Source: JBBQVS01 sp963792705 (GTDB lineage: Bacteria; Chloroflexota; Ktedonobacteria; Ktedonobacterales; Ktedonobacteraceae). Taken from it: DNA of 64,000 bases. Location of the stretch: contig CAWBXD010000013.1 of the NCBI GenBank assembly GCA_963792705.1, forward strand, positions 558,001-622,000, in the 5' to 3' direction. Shown here piece after piece: positions 35,006 to 43,943 of the stretch. Position 1 is the stretch's first letter, and the number at the start of each line of letters is the position of its first letter. The notes beneath the pieces are model-generated. The model searched no databases and was not told the DNA's origin. It saw only the letters and a list, made by a program, of their open reading frames with translations. Made by a program: the position numbers and the translations under genes.

Positions 35006-35072
35006 GTTGCATAAACAACCATTATTGTGTATACTACTAGTTAGTTGCATAAGCAATTAGTGTTTATGCAAC
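35006..35072. promoter_or_regulatory. MarR-type operators between marR and yceI
   Basis: Three copies of one 11-mer: GTTGCATAAAC at 35006-35016, GTTGCATAAGC at 35044-35054 and its inverted form GTTTATGCAAC at 35062-35072. The last two face each other across a short spacer, giving a dyad. They cover the region where the divergent promoters must lie. Confidence 0.75.
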
Positions 35073-35109
35073 TATATTAAGAAAGTTTTTTGCAAAAGGA
35101 GACTGTTTA

Positions 35110-35673
35110 ATGAGTTGGCAGTTTGATTATGGACACTCGTACATTGGTTTTACTGGAAGACATTTAATGGTTGCGACGGTACGGGGTGAATTTGAGAAAT
35201 ATTCTGGTACTGTCGAATTTGATGAGCATGACATTATACATTCGAGAGTCGAAATACAGATTAAAGCAGCGAGTGTTAACACACGTAATGCACAACGTGA
35301 CGAGCATTTCCGCTCTGCCGATTTCTTCGACGTTGAACATTACCCATATATCATCTTTAGGAGCAGGCAGGTGATAGTGCAAGATGCCAATCATGGTCAG
35401 CTTATTGGGGATTTGACCATTCGTGATGTTACAAAAGAGGTCGTGCTAAATGTCGAGTATAGTGGTGTAAGCCAATCGCCTTGGAATACGTATAGCGCAG
35501 GTTTCAATTTACAGGGTAAAGTGAACCGCAAAGATTGGGGGCTGAACTGGAATGCAGTATTGGCAGGAGGCGGTCTAGTGGCAAGCGATGAGATTGCACT
35601 AACGATTGATCTTGAGCTTACAAAGCCTGTGGAGGCTACCGCACCATCTCAGGCTGATGGAGTTTCCGCCTAA
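35110..35673 (+). CDS. YceI family lipocalin-like protein
   Basis: 187 residues without a signal peptide. YceI pattern: YGHSYIGFTGRHLMVATVRGEF, HFRSADFFDVEHYPYIIFRS, LTIRDVTKEVVLNVEY and FNLQGKVNRKDWGLNWNAVL. The family is a beta-barrel that binds isoprenoid or other lipophilic molecules. Strong site AAAAGGAGA before the ATG. Controlled by the divergent MarR regulator through the operators described. Confidence 0.93.
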   Translation: MSWQFDYGHSYIGFTGRHLMVATVRGEFEKYSGTVEFDEHDIIHSRVEIQIKAASVNTRNAQRDEHFRSADFFDVEHYPYIIFRSRQVIVQDANHGQLIGDLTIRDVTKEVVLNVEYSGVSQSPWNTYSAGFNLQGKVNRKDWGLNWNAVLAGGGLVASDEIALTIDLELTKPVEATAPSQADGVSA

Positions 35674-35691
35674 AAGAATTGTGCAACGTTT

Positions 35692-35743
35692 GTTAGAGAC
35701 AATACATGGGCGTATTGAATTACGCCCGTATATTGTCTCTGAC
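35692..35743. terminator. Bidirectional long-stem terminator
   Basis: About 23 bp of near-perfect stem (35692-35714 with 35721-35743; mismatches are mainly G-U type), and the right arm lies inside the 3' end of the convergent HEAT-like gene. Confidence 0.65.
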
Positions 35744-36067
35744 GAACAATGAGATATCGTTAAGCGCATCGTTTGCTCTTGCTGCCACGTTTGGGTCGGT
35801 GAGATGCACCTTGAGTGCGGGAATAACGAGCCGTGTATCGAGTATGCCGTGAATGCATGCTAAGTGCCCGAGACATGATGCTGCAACTGCACACACGTCT
35901 TTATCAGGATGTATTAGAAATTTGAGACAATAAAACTGCACCCATTGCCAGTCTTCGTCATGAAATGTCACGCGTAGAAGTGCCTCTTCAATCTTGTCTG
36001 CATTCCCATGTTTGAATATATACTCGGCGTCTTTTCGAGCGATAGGGTTAATTTCTTCGTAATACAT
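35720..36067 (-). CDS. Small HEAT-repeat-like protein
   Basis: 115 residues from the ATG at 36067 (AAAGGA upstream). Entirely helical in appearance, with repeated helix pairs (VQFYCLKFLIHPDKDVCAVAASCLGHLACIH and RLVIPALKVHLTDPNVAARANDALNDI) typical of HEAT/armadillo repeats. Similar small proteins act as immunity proteins to toxins, but no toxin gene is next to it. Function unknown. Confidence 0.72.
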   Translation of the reverse strand: MYYEEINPIARKDAEYIFKHGNADKIEEALLRVTFHDEDWQWVQFYCLKFLIHPDKDVCAVAASCLGHLACIHGILDTRLVIPALKVHLTDPNVAARANDALNDISLFVRDNIRA

Positions 36068-36217
36068 TACAGGGTTCCTTTCAAGTACGAGCACGGTTGT
36101 GAACTCCTTCTATTGAAATCACTTGTCGCTTATAAGCATATACGGAATTGGCTTCGTGTATATGTGTCATGTGTCCCATTTCTTGTAAATTCTCTCCTAA
36201 TTTTGGGATGTGGAAGT

Positions 36218-36472
36218 AGTGGTCCCTACGATGGGTTTACCATATTCGTAGGGACCACATTCATGGCGTCCTCGCCCAATTCATTGGGCGAGTTCTTGAT
36301 GTCAAGCGTGATAGTGAGTACCTCGCGCAAGAATTGGTGCATTATGAAGACTGCATATTGCTTCGCTCGTGCAGCGGACGCCATAAATGTGGTCCCTACG
36401 ATGGGTTTACCATATTCGTAGGGACCACATTTATGGCGTCCAAGCCCAATTCATTGGGCGAGTTACATCCAT
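36218..36472. repeat. Tandem array of type B palindromic repeats
   Basis: A complete element (36248-36399) is flanked on both sides by partial copies, and the 19-base linker CGATGGGTTTACCATATTC occurs in both junctions. The junction segment at 36220 recurs at 36390, an exact 170-base spacing, so this is a tandem duplication. It fills the gap between the HEAT-like gene and the DUF4395 gene; the remainder of that gap shows nothing else. Confidence 0.88.
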
Positions 36473-36644
36473 ACTCTTTCATAAGCATAAGTTATGAGTG
36501 ATCTCTATATCTATAGAGGCCACTCATAACTTACTAGAATTTGTGGAATAGCTATGTTTCATGTATTGTTGTTGCTATTACATAATTACACAAAGTATTT
36601 TGTGCAACCGTCTCATTGCTCACGTTTAAAGGGAACAACAATCT

Positions 36645-37127
36645 ATGGAGACAATAGCAACCTCCGCACCTCGCGTTGATGCACATCTTGCCAAGTTCTC
36701 ACAGGCATCCGTTGCGGTCCTCACTGCTCTCGCTTTCATCTTCAATCAGCCAATTCTTGTACTTATTACCGCTATCATTATGGTTATCGCATCCCTTGCT
36801 CCTGAGATAAGTCCTTTCAGGCTTGTCTATCGGGGTGTGGTACTGCCACTACATCTTTTGAAACCGCGTATTGTTGAGGATGATCCTGCGCCACATCGTT
36901 TCGCGCAAGGTATTGGTGCGGCATTTTTACTTGCATCAAGTATTGTTTTCTTTTTCGTTCATGCGCCCGTTGCTGGTTGGACACTGGACCTGATTGTGTT
37001 TGTACTTTCGACGATTAACTTCACGGTTGGTTTTTGCGCTGGCTGCTTTGTGTATTATCACCTGGGACGCTTCGGCTTACTGCCACGTGTACGCTATGCA
37101 GGTGGTTTTCACTGGCGAGGAGTATGA
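36645..37127 (+). CDS. DUF4395 family membrane protein
   Basis: 160 residues, four membrane segments. Family landmarks: VDAHLAKFSQASVAVLTALAF near the start, then RFAQGIGAAFLLASSIVFF and INFTVGFCAGCFVYYHL, with a CxxC pair in the last membrane segment. The stop overlaps the start of a thioredoxin-fold gene (ATGA), so the two are translationally coupled. The CxxC suggests thiol-disulfide electron transfer with that partner. Confidence 0.88.
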   Translation: METIATSAPRVDAHLAKFSQASVAVLTALAFIFNQPILVLITAIIMVIASLAPEISPFRLVYRGVVLPLHLLKPRIVEDDPAPHRFAQGIGAAFLLASSIVFFFVHAPVAGWTLDLIVFVLSTINFTVGFCAGCFVYYHLGRFGLLPRVRYAGGFHWRGV

Positions 37128-37567
37128 GCATGTCTGATATTGGGATACGACTGACAATTCTCGTTTTGGTAAGCGTTGTTGCGCTGCTGATTGTCTGGAT
37201 TGGACGACGCTTTGTCGAGCAACGCAAACAACGGGTGCTTACCAGCATGCCTACAGTACAACATTCAATAGATACAAATGTAGGTGGGCATATCAGCATC
37301 CTGGCTTTTAGCAGCGAGGATTGTCGGCAGTGTCATCAACTACAGGCACCCGCGTTGAAACGTGTCGTCGAGGCGCGTGGTGAGCTAGTCTCTATAGTTG
37401 AAGTCGATGCGCCAAGTTCGCCCGAATTGACGGAACGCTATCGTGTACTCACTGTTCCTACTACCATCGTGCTTGATGCAACAGGCAAAGCACAAGCAGT
37501 AAATTATGGCTTTGCTAATACTCAGCGTTTGCTTGAGCAGATTGATAGTATACCCGTTATTGCATAA
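37124..37567 (+). CDS. Membrane-anchored thioredoxin-fold protein
   Basis: 147 residues: an N-terminal membrane anchor (RLTILVLVSVVALLIVWI) and a thioredoxin domain with the active site DCRQC and the cis-proline VPTT. The domain probably faces outward. ATG at 37124 overlaps the DUF4395 stop; an ATG at 37130 is possible. The pair resembles other thiol-oxidoreductase operons in Gram-positive-type and Chloroflexota genomes. Confidence 0.88.
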   Translation: MSMSDIGIRLTILVLVSVVALLIVWIGRRFVEQRKQRVLTSMPTVQHSIDTNVGGHISILAFSSEDCRQCHQLQAPALKRVVEARGELVSIVEVDAPSSPELTERYRVLTVPTTIVLDATGKAQAVNYGFANTQRLLEQIDSIPVIA

Positions 37568-37615
37568 GACAAAAAAGGTGTGAAGGCAAATTTGCCTTCA
37601 CACCTTTTTTGTCTT
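37566..37615. terminator. 50-bp perfect palindrome between two convergent genes
   Basis: A loopless dyad: 25 bases at 37566-37590 are exactly complementary to 37591-37615. It reaches from within the thioredoxin stop codon into the gpsA stop codon, so both genes end inside it. Confidence 0.85.
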
Positions 37616-38615
37616 ACTCTAACTCTTTTTTGGGGCCGCGCATCATTAATTCTGGTACGGCTTGCCGTGGGTCGAGTCCCTCAAATAGCACAAGGCTAAG
37701 TTGCTGTGTAATAGGCATATCGACGTTGTAGTGTGCGGCTAGTTGTAGGGCTGCTTTCGTCGTGGTAACGCCTTCAGCGACCGTGTGTGTAGATTCCAGG
37801 ATATCATTTAGCTTCTCACCTGCTGCCAAGCGACGCCCAAGTTGTTGGTTGCGACTCAAAGGACTGGCACACGTGGCGATAAGGTCGCCAATACCTGCGA
37901 GTCCAGCAAAGGTAAGCGGATTCGCACCTGCCGCGATACCAAGTCGCGATATCTCTGCCAGGCCGCGTGTGATAAAGGCCGCCTTCGCATTGTCGCCATA
38001 ACCCATGCCATCATTGAAGCCTGCACCGATAGCGATAATATTTTTCAACGCGCCACCTAGTTCGACCCCTGTTACATCGGTCGTCGTATAGACACGGAAG
38101 TGACCCGTGTTGAGCAGTGCTTGTACATGTTTCGCCACACTCTGGTCTAGGGATGCGACAACGGCGGCCGTCGGCTTCTCTTCGGCAACCTCACGTGCGA
38201 TATTGGGACCACTGAGGGCGGCAATATAGGTGGAGTGCGTTGGCATCTCCTCGCCTATGACCTGTGTCATTCGCTTGAGCGTACTGATTTCGATGCCCTT
38301 GCTTGCGCTTACTAGAAGTGTGTGTTGTGTGATATATGGTGCCAGCAGACGTACATTGTCGCGCATTCGTTGTGATGGCGTGACGAGGAGCAACATGTCT
38401 TTGTGTTGTGCGGCTTCCGCGATATCCGAGGTGACAGAGAGAGTTGGAGGGAAAGGAAAACCGGAGAGGAAAGATGTGTTTTGCTTCTGATGACGCATTT
38501 CCGCGACGCGCTCTGGGTGGTGTTCCCACAGCGTCGTCTCGATGCCCTTGTGTGCTAATAATAGGGCAAGTGTAGTTCCCCATGCGCCACTGCCGATAAC
38601 GCCAACTGCTACCAT
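37614..38615 (-). CDS. gpsA: Glycerol-3-phosphate dehydrogenase [NAD(P)+]
   Basis: Makes sn-glycerol 3-phosphate for phospholipids. 333 residues; Rossmann motif VGVIGSGAWGTTLALLLAHKG at the start, LVSASKGIE, ALSGPNIAREVAEEKPTA and the catalytic region GGALKNIIAIGAGFNDGMGYGDNAKAAFITRGL. ATG at 38615. It converges on the thioredoxin gene. Confidence 0.97.
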   Translation of the reverse strand: MVAVGVIGSGAWGTTLALLLAHKGIETTLWEHHPERVAEMRHQKQNTSFLSGFPFPPTLSVTSDIAEAAQHKDMLLLVTPSQRMRDNVRLLAPYITQHTLLVSASKGIEISTLKRMTQVIGEEMPTHSTYIAALSGPNIAREVAEEKPTAAVVASLDQSVAKHVQALLNTGHFRVYTTTDVTGVELGGALKNIIAIGAGFNDGMGYGDNAKAAFITRGLAEISRLGIAAGANPLTFAGLAGIGDLIATCASPLSRNQQLGRRLAAGEKLNDILESTHTVAEGVTTTKAALQLAAHYNVDMPITQQLSLVLFEGLDPRQAVPELMMRGPKKELE

Positions 38616-38725
38616 ATGTGTGTTTCTCCGTTATACTTTGGTTTCTTACCTTGTCTTTCACGTCTCAGTATAGCAGATGATGGGAAGAGGATTTAGTTAA
38701 GGATCACATTGCAGAACCCACGGAT

Positions 38726-38802
38726 GCCCACGAGGGGCTTCCCTACTATATACGGTGGCTCTGCCGCGTTCATGGTTTATAGTAGGGAAGCCCCTCGTGG
38801 GC
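38726..38802. repeat. Third palindrome type (type C)
   Basis: 25-bp perfect arms GCCCACGAGGGGCTTCCCTA... (38726-38750) and its complement (38778-38802) around a 27-base core. The arms share the motif 'GGGAAGCCCCTCGTGGGC' and do not match type A or B; only one copy is seen here, but it has the same architecture. Confidence 0.7.
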
Positions 38803-38879
38803 GTTCGTTGTAACTATGTATGTACTTATTCTTGCTATTAGAGCTGTATTGAACCGCAAGGGTCTCCCTGCGTTTCTTA

Positions 38880-39776
38880 CTACGGCATTGGCATGCCACC
38901 AGCGACGGTGAGTGTTTCGCCAATGACGTAACTGGACTCAGCACTTGCCAGAAACACGTATGCAGGTGCTAATTCGGCTGGCTGAGCGGGACGACCTAGC
39001 GGTGTCTGTGCCCCGAACTCCGCAAGCTTCTCGGTTGGCTGACCACCGCTCACCTGTAGAGGAGTCCACACTGGGCCGGGAGCTACGACGTTCACTCGAA
39101 TACCCTTGCTCGCCACTTGTTGAGCGAGTGCCTTACTGAAGGCGTTGATCGCAGCCTTGGAGGTCGCATAGTCTAGCAAGATTGGAGATGGTTGATACGC
39201 CTGTACTGAGGAGGTATTGATGATGGTGCTGCCAGCAGACATATGTGGCAAGGCTGCCTTACACGTCCAGAAAAGGGAGTATACATTCGTCTTGAATGTT
39301 TCGTCAAACTGCTCTGACGTGATATCTGCGATATCGGAAACTTCCTGTTGCTTACCAGCGACGTTGACGAGTATATCTAGGCCACCCAATTGCTGCACGG
39401 CATTGGCTACAAGCTGCTCACAATACGCTTCGTCCTTTAAATCGCCTGGCATGGCAACAGCGGTACGACCTGCCTGCTTAATCAACTGCACGACCTCTTG
39501 TGCATCGGGTTCCTCAGAGGGCATGTAGGACAGGACAACATCGGCACCTTCGCGAGCAAATGCGATAGCGACGGCTCGTCCAATGCCGCTATCGGCTCCG
39601 GTGATGATCGCCTTGCGCCCAGTGAGACGACCGCTACCACGATAGCTCTGCTCCCCGGCATCAGGCTTGACTGGCATGTTCTGCTCTAATCCCGGTCCCT
39701 CCTGGTGTTGCTGAAACGTCTTGTCTGCCTTTGGATACTGTTTCGTTGGGTCTTGTAAAGTATATTGGTCGATCAT
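38880..39776 (-). CDS. Short-chain dehydrogenase/reductase of the YdaD/YhdF type
   Basis: 298 residues. The N-terminal ~50 residues are a hydrophilic extension with PVKPDAGEQSYRGSGRLTGRKAIITGADSGIGRAVAIAFAREGADV, the usual opening of the YdaD/YhxC general-stress-type SDR group. NADP motif TGADSGIGRA, NNAG-like NVAGKQ, and the catalytic YxxxK (Y-A-T-S-K). The end AGGMPMP is typical. Substrate unknown. Confidence 0.85.
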   Translation of the reverse strand: MIDQYTLQDPTKQYPKADKTFQQHQEGPGLEQNMPVKPDAGEQSYRGSGRLTGRKAIITGADSGIGRAVAIAFAREGADVVLSYMPSEEPDAQEVVQLIKQAGRTAVAMPGDLKDEAYCEQLVANAVQQLGGLDILVNVAGKQQEVSDIADITSEQFDETFKTNVYSLFWTCKAALPHMSAGSTIINTSSVQAYQPSPILLDYATSKAAINAFSKALAQQVASKGIRVNVVAPGPVWTPLQVSGGQPTEKLAEFGAQTPLGRPAQPAELAPAYVFLASAESSYVIGETLTVAGGMPMP

Positions 39777-39822
39777 ATATTTTTCTCCTTATATGGTGTT
39801 TCGCAAAAGAGTAGGGATATGT

Positions 39823-39958
39823 GTAGGGATCACATTTATGGCGTCCATTGCCCAATTCATTGGGCGAGGTCCCCAATACTCACACGCCATGATTGGTGGA
39901 GAACGAGGACTGCACATTGCTTCGCTCATGCAGCGGACGTGATAAATCGGGTCCCTAC
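39823..39958. repeat. Hybrid palindromic repeat (B left arm, A right arm)
   Basis: Left half GTAGGGATCACATTTATGGC plus the type B inner hairpin and core (GAGGACTGCACATTGCTTCG), right half GGACGTGATAAATCGGGTCCC of type A character. The arms are therefore only partly complementary. Confidence 0.8.
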
Positions 39959-39990
39959 GATGTATCCACATTCTTTTGTTGAAGAGCATT

Positions 39991-40083
39991 AGCGCGTCCG
40001 GGGCGAGGATGTGTACACGTTCCCGCACAGAATCGTTGCCAACAATTTGCCCCACCCCACGGACGCGATGAATCGGTCCCTAC
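39991..40083. repeat. Left-truncated type A palindromic repeat
   Basis: Begins at AGCGCGTCC, missing the first ~15 bases of the arm, and ends with the full GGACGCGATGAATCGGTCCC arm. The flank TTTTGTTGAAGAGCAT resembles that before the copy at 51738, so the truncation point may be a shared insertion or duplication junction. With the preceding repeat it fills most of the gap between the two SDR genes. Confidence 0.75.
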
Positions 40084-40252
40084 AGGCGTTTTGTTATGCC
40101 TCCCCAAAAACCTCCTGCTGAAAGCATCCCCGAGCCGCATTCGGGGAATGAGCAAGGCAGCGGATGCTCTAGTTCAAGTGGCTTTTCGTATTGTTACACG
40201 TTTCCTCAAAAGGGAATGTAACACAAAAAAGAATTTTCGCTGCTCTGCAAGA

Positions 40253-40972
40253 TCACTGCACTTTCGCTTCAACTGTTATCTCTAGCGTTTGCCCACTGCG
40301 AATACCACCTTCGCCAGCGGCTACTTTGAGTACGTCTTGCGCGACGCGTTCTGGTGACAGTATCTTGTCAAGGTTGGCAACCCCAAAGAGTGTTTTGTAG
40401 AGGTCGGTGTTGATGCCATGTGGACAGACGGCATAGACCTGTACGCCGTGTCTTCTGACTTCCTTCGATAGGGCTTCGGAGAAGGCGATGATGCCAGCCT
40501 TTGTTGCGCTGTATACGGCGAGGTTGGGATAGCCGTTGCGGGCAAGTGCGGCTGAGATGTTGACGACCACGCCAGATTTGCGCTCAATCATTCCCGACAA
40601 AAAGGTTTGTGTGATCAGGAACATGCCGTGCAGATTGACGCCTGTCATCTGCTGCCACTCTTCGGGTGATACTTCGGTCATTGGCTTAAGGATGGCAACG
40701 GCGGCATTGTTGATGATGATATCGACGCGTCCATAGGTGATGCCAACCTGCATTGCCAGTGCTTGCACTGAACTGGAGTCTGAAATATCGGCCGCGACAG
40801 CGAGAGCTTCGCCACCTGCGGCGAGGATTTCATCTTCCAGCATCTCTAATGGTTCCAGGTGCCGTGCTACCAGAACAACCTTCGCGCCCTGCTGTGCGAA
40901 ATCCTGTGCGATCACTCTGCCAAGTCCACGACTAGCCCCTGTGACTAAAACAACTTTATCTTTGAAATCCAT
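40253..40972 (-). CDS. Short-chain dehydrogenase/reductase
   Basis: 239 residues, a 3-oxoacyl-ACP reductase-like SDR. Motifs: TGASRGLGRVIAQDFA, DIIINNAAVA, catalytic Ser in VNISAALA and YSATKAG (YxxxK). It differs from FabG at the end and lacks an obvious fatty-acid operon context, so substrate is open. ATG at 40972. Confidence 0.88.
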   Translation of the reverse strand: MDFKDKVVLVTGASRGLGRVIAQDFAQQGAKVVLVARHLEPLEMLEDEILAAGGEALAVAADISDSSSVQALAMQVGITYGRVDIIINNAAVAILKPMTEVSPEEWQQMTGVNLHGMFLITQTFLSGMIERKSGVVVNISAALARNGYPNLAVYSATKAGIIAFSEALSKEVRRHGVQVYAVCPHGINTDLYKTLFGVANLDKILSPERVAQDVLKVAAGEGGIRSGQTLEITVEAKVQ

Positions 40973-41160
40973 TGTACGTTTCCCTCACTTAGTCTCTTTT
41001 CGATGTATGACGCGCTTGGGCAAGGGGTTGGGTAGACCTGTGCTAGAGATGGGAAACGTATCCCTTAAAACAAGAGGTTAGAAACGTCTTCCTTATAAAA
41101 TGAATCTGATAGGCCGAGAGGGTGCGATAATCCTGTTGAACAAAAGAGGTATGGATAGGT

Positions 41161-41229
41161 GTAGGGACCAATTCATCGCGTCCTCGTCGCAATTCACCGC
41201 CGAGAAGGACGCGATGAATCGGTCCCTAC
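41161..41229. repeat. Type A palindromic repeat
   Basis: 69 bp; arms GTAGGGACCAATTCATCGCG and CGCGATGAATCGGTCCCTAC around a short core. In the gap between the SDR gene and the dioxygenase gene; the rest of that gap shows no gene. Confidence 0.85.
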
Positions 41230-41307
41230 CAACAACGTCTTCGCATCCATGAGGGAAACCGCATCTTCAGACTCGTACAGTGTTCGTTGTTGAAAGGAAT
41301 GTTTATT

Positions 41308-43101
41308 ATGGCTACATCGCCTTTTGCGCGGTTCTATACATGGCTAACTGAGCAGGTTGATTGGCGTTTTACGTGGCACAAGTTGCCGCTACCGCTTGGC
41401 CTGCTGGATTTGATTGGTTTACGTATTCAACTGCGTGCAAAAAATCTGTATGACACCTACAATGGTCCGAAAGATAGACCTGTTGTGGGTGAGGAGAAGC
41501 CGCGCCATCTTGTAGCACGCACGGCTGATGGCACCTATAACGATTTGACGGTTCCGACAATGGGTAGTGCGAATACACGCTTTGGACGCAACATACCCCT
41601 TAAAGCTGTTAATCTTCCCAGTGATGCAGAGGTATTGACGCCCAACCCACGTACTGTTAGTCTCGATTTGCTGCGCCGTGATAGCTTTCAACCCGCTACC
41701 ATCCTCAATTTGCTCGCGGCTTCATGGATTCAGTTCATGGTGCATGATTGGTTTAGTCATGGGAAGAACCAGAAAGAGAATCCGTGGCAGGTGCCTTTAC
41801 AGAATGATGATCCCTGGCCTGAGCATCCAATGACGATTTTGCGTACAAACGCTGATACAAGCCGTACTGTCAATTCAGAAGGCTTGCCTCCGACCTATCT
41901 TAACACGGCCACACACTGGTGGGATGGTTCGCAAATCTATGGTAGCGATGAGGAGACGGTGGCGAAGATGCGTTCAGGCGTCGATGGCAAACTGTTGATT
42001 GGCGCGGACGGTCTGTTGCCTGTTAACCCGACAACTGGCACTGATATCGCAGGTGTTTCTGGCAACTGGTGGATTGGCTTGAGTATGCTACACCACCTGT
42101 TCACACGCGAACACAACGCCATTTGCGATGCGCTCAAGGCAGCGTATCCCTCCTGGTCGGACGACGAGTTGTTTGACCATGCGCGATTGGCGAATGCGGC
42201 ACTTATGGCAAAAATTCATACTGTCGATTGGACGACTGCAATTCTCGCGCATCCAGCGTTACAGATTGGGATGCGAGCAAACTGGTGGGGCCTGGAAACG
42301 GAGCGCATTTATAAGTTGCTAGGGCGTATCAGTAAGAGCGAGGTTATTAGCGGCATTCCAGGTTCTGAAACGGACCATTTCGGCGTACCCTATTCGCTTA
42401 CGGAAGAGTTTGTTTCTGTCTATCGTATGCATCCTCTGATGCCCGACGATTTTAGCTTTCGTTCGTTACAAGGTAACACGGTTCTACAAGAGCGGACACT
42501 GCCTGAAGTAACAGCAACACATGCGCGTGAAGTGCTAGAGCAGATATCGCTGCTTGACCTGTTCTACTCGTTCGGCACAAGTTATCCTGGTGCTATTACG
42601 CTACATAATTATCCGCGTCACCTACAACAATTGACTGAGACGGATGGTACGCTGAATGACCTTTCTACCACTGAGATTATCCGTGACCGTGAACGGGGTG
42701 TGCCGCGTTATAATGCGTTTCGCAAACTTCTGCATCGCACACCCGTCACGAGCTTTGAGGAGTTGACCGATAATCCACAATGGGTTGAGGAGTTGCGACG
42801 TGTCTACAACAACGACATCGATCAAGTTGACCTGATGGTGGGTATGTACGCGGAAACAAAGCCGGCAGGGTTTGGCTTTAGCGATACGGCGTTTCGTGTC
42901 TTCATTCTGATGGCATCGCGCCGTTTGAACAGCGACCGTTTCTTTACCGTTGATTACAACCCAAAGGTTTATTCACAGGTCGGCTTCGATTGGGTGGTCA
43001 ATAACAATATGACGACAGTATTGTTGCGCCAGTTCCCTGAGCTAACCGCGACCTTACGCGGCGTTGATAATCCCTTCGCGCCGTGGCCCAAAGCAAAATA
43101 G
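41308..43101 (+). CDS. Heme peroxidase superfamily protein, fatty acid alpha-dioxygenase-like
   Basis: 597 residues of the animal heme peroxidase/cyclooxygenase superfamily. H146 in MVHDWF is the distal His candidate, and YRMH (372-375) gives the catalytic Tyr and proximal His in the Y-x-x-H spacing used by cyclooxygenases and plant alpha-dioxygenases; YRMHPLMPD is especially like alpha-dioxygenase. Such enzymes make 2-hydroperoxy fatty acids. No signal peptide. ATG at 41308 has AAAGGA 9 bases upstream (the frame opens at 41287). Single gene, ending in a 60-bp palindrome. Confidence 0.82.
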   Translation: MATSPFARFYTWLTEQVDWRFTWHKLPLPLGLLDLIGLRIQLRAKNLYDTYNGPKDRPVVGEEKPRHLVARTADGTYNDLTVPTMGSANTRFGRNIPLKAVNLPSDAEVLTPNPRTVSLDLLRRDSFQPATILNLLAASWIQFMVHDWFSHGKNQKENPWQVPLQNDDPWPEHPMTILRTNADTSRTVNSEGLPPTYLNTATHWWDGSQIYGSDEETVAKMRSGVDGKLLIGADGLLPVNPTTGTDIAGVSGNWWIGLSMLHHLFTREHNAICDALKAAYPSWSDDELFDHARLANAALMAKIHTVDWTTAILAHPALQIGMRANWWGLETERIYKLLGRISKSEVISGIPGSETDHFGVPYSLTEEFVSVYRMHPLMPDDFSFRSLQGNTVLQERTLPEVTATHAREVLEQISLLDLFYSFGTSYPGAITLHNYPRHLQQLTETDGTLNDLSTTEIIRDRERGVPRYNAFRKLLHRTPVTSFEELTDNPQWVEELRRVYNNDIDQVDLMVGMYAETKPAGFGFSDTAFRVFILMASRRLNSDRFFTVDYNPKVYSQVGFDWVVNNNMTTVLLRQFPELTATLRGVDNPFAPWPKAK

Positions 43102-43157
43102 AACAGATAGAGACGCGGCACTCAGCGCGCTGAGTGCCGCGTCTCTATCTGTTCTAT
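43098..43157 (+). terminator. 60-bp perfect palindrome after the dioxygenase gene
   Basis: 30 bases at 43098-43127 are exactly complementary to 43128-43157 with no loop. It begins at the stop codon of the dioxygenase gene. Confidence 0.85.
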
Positions 43158-43204
43158 ATGATATCATCATAGGAAGTATAGATAATTTTTGGTGAAGCGA
43201 GGCT

Positions 43205-43942
43205 ATGGCTATGTCTAATGTGCAAGCTGTATCATCTAAAAAATCTTCGGAGCAAGAGATTTTTCAGCAATTTAATTGGTGGGATGAGGGCTGTCTGCTC
43301 CTTCAGATTACGAAGGAGCGTTGTGATTATATCGAGTCGCGTGTCAATCGTGTGTTTGGCAAAAATGCTTTGCGACAGCAAGAGGTGTTAGAGATTGGCT
43401 GCGGCGGCGGTCTCATTTCTCATGAGTTGGCATTACGGCAGGCGTTGGTTATTGGCATCGACCCTTCGGAAAATGCATTAGAGGTGGCAAAGGCAAAGGT
43501 ACGACAGAGTGGTCTTGGGCAAAACGCATATTTTGAGCAAGGCTATGCGGAGAAGTTACCCTATGCTGATGGCAGTTTTTCGGTGATTGTTTGTCTTGAC
43601 ACGTTGGAACATGTTAACAGTCTGTCCGCAACGCTCAAAGAGATTGCACGTGTGCTTGCGCCAGGGGGCATCTTTATTTTTGACACGATTAACCGCACCT
43701 TTCTTGCTCGTCTCACGCTTATTTGGATAGGCGAGGGCATGGGTATCAACGGCTTGCCTGCTGGCATCCATAGCTATCAGAAGTTTGTCAAGCCAGTTGA
43801 GTTACGTAACAAGCTTGTTCAAAACGGTCTTGTCATAGGCGAAATGACAGGCTTCATGCCGCGTGGCTTCAAGAAGGGACACATGATAATGGGTCCAGGT
43901 TGGTTTACTGGCGTTTCATATGTAGGCTATGCAATCAAATAG
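43205..43942 (+). CDS. Class I SAM methyltransferase, UbiG-like
   Basis: 245 residues. SAM motif VLEIGCGGGL at 61-70, IDPSENALEVAK, and the motif IVCLDTLEHVNSLSATLKEIARVLAPGG. The C-terminal LTLIWIGEGMGINGLPAGIHSYQKFVKP matches UbiG/Coq3-type O-methyltransferases of quinone synthesis, with HSYQKFVKP region typical. Whether it methylates a quinone here is uncertain. Confidence 0.82.
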   Translation: MAMSNVQAVSSKKSSEQEIFQQFNWWDEGCLLLQITKERCDYIESRVNRVFGKNALRQQEVLEIGCGGGLISHELALRQALVIGIDPSENALEVAKAKVRQSGLGQNAYFEQGYAEKLPYADGSFSVIVCLDTLEHVNSLSATLKEIARVLAPGGIFIFDTINRTFLARLTLIWIGEGMGINGLPAGIHSYQKFVKPVELRNKLVQNGLVIGEMTGFMPRGFKKGHMIMGPGWFTGVSYVGYAIK

Positions 43943-43943
43943 T

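Noticed and set aside
36218..36472. CRISPR array
   Set aside because: The repeats are palindromic mobile-type elements with a fixed linker, not short repeats with variable spacers, and there are no cas genes.
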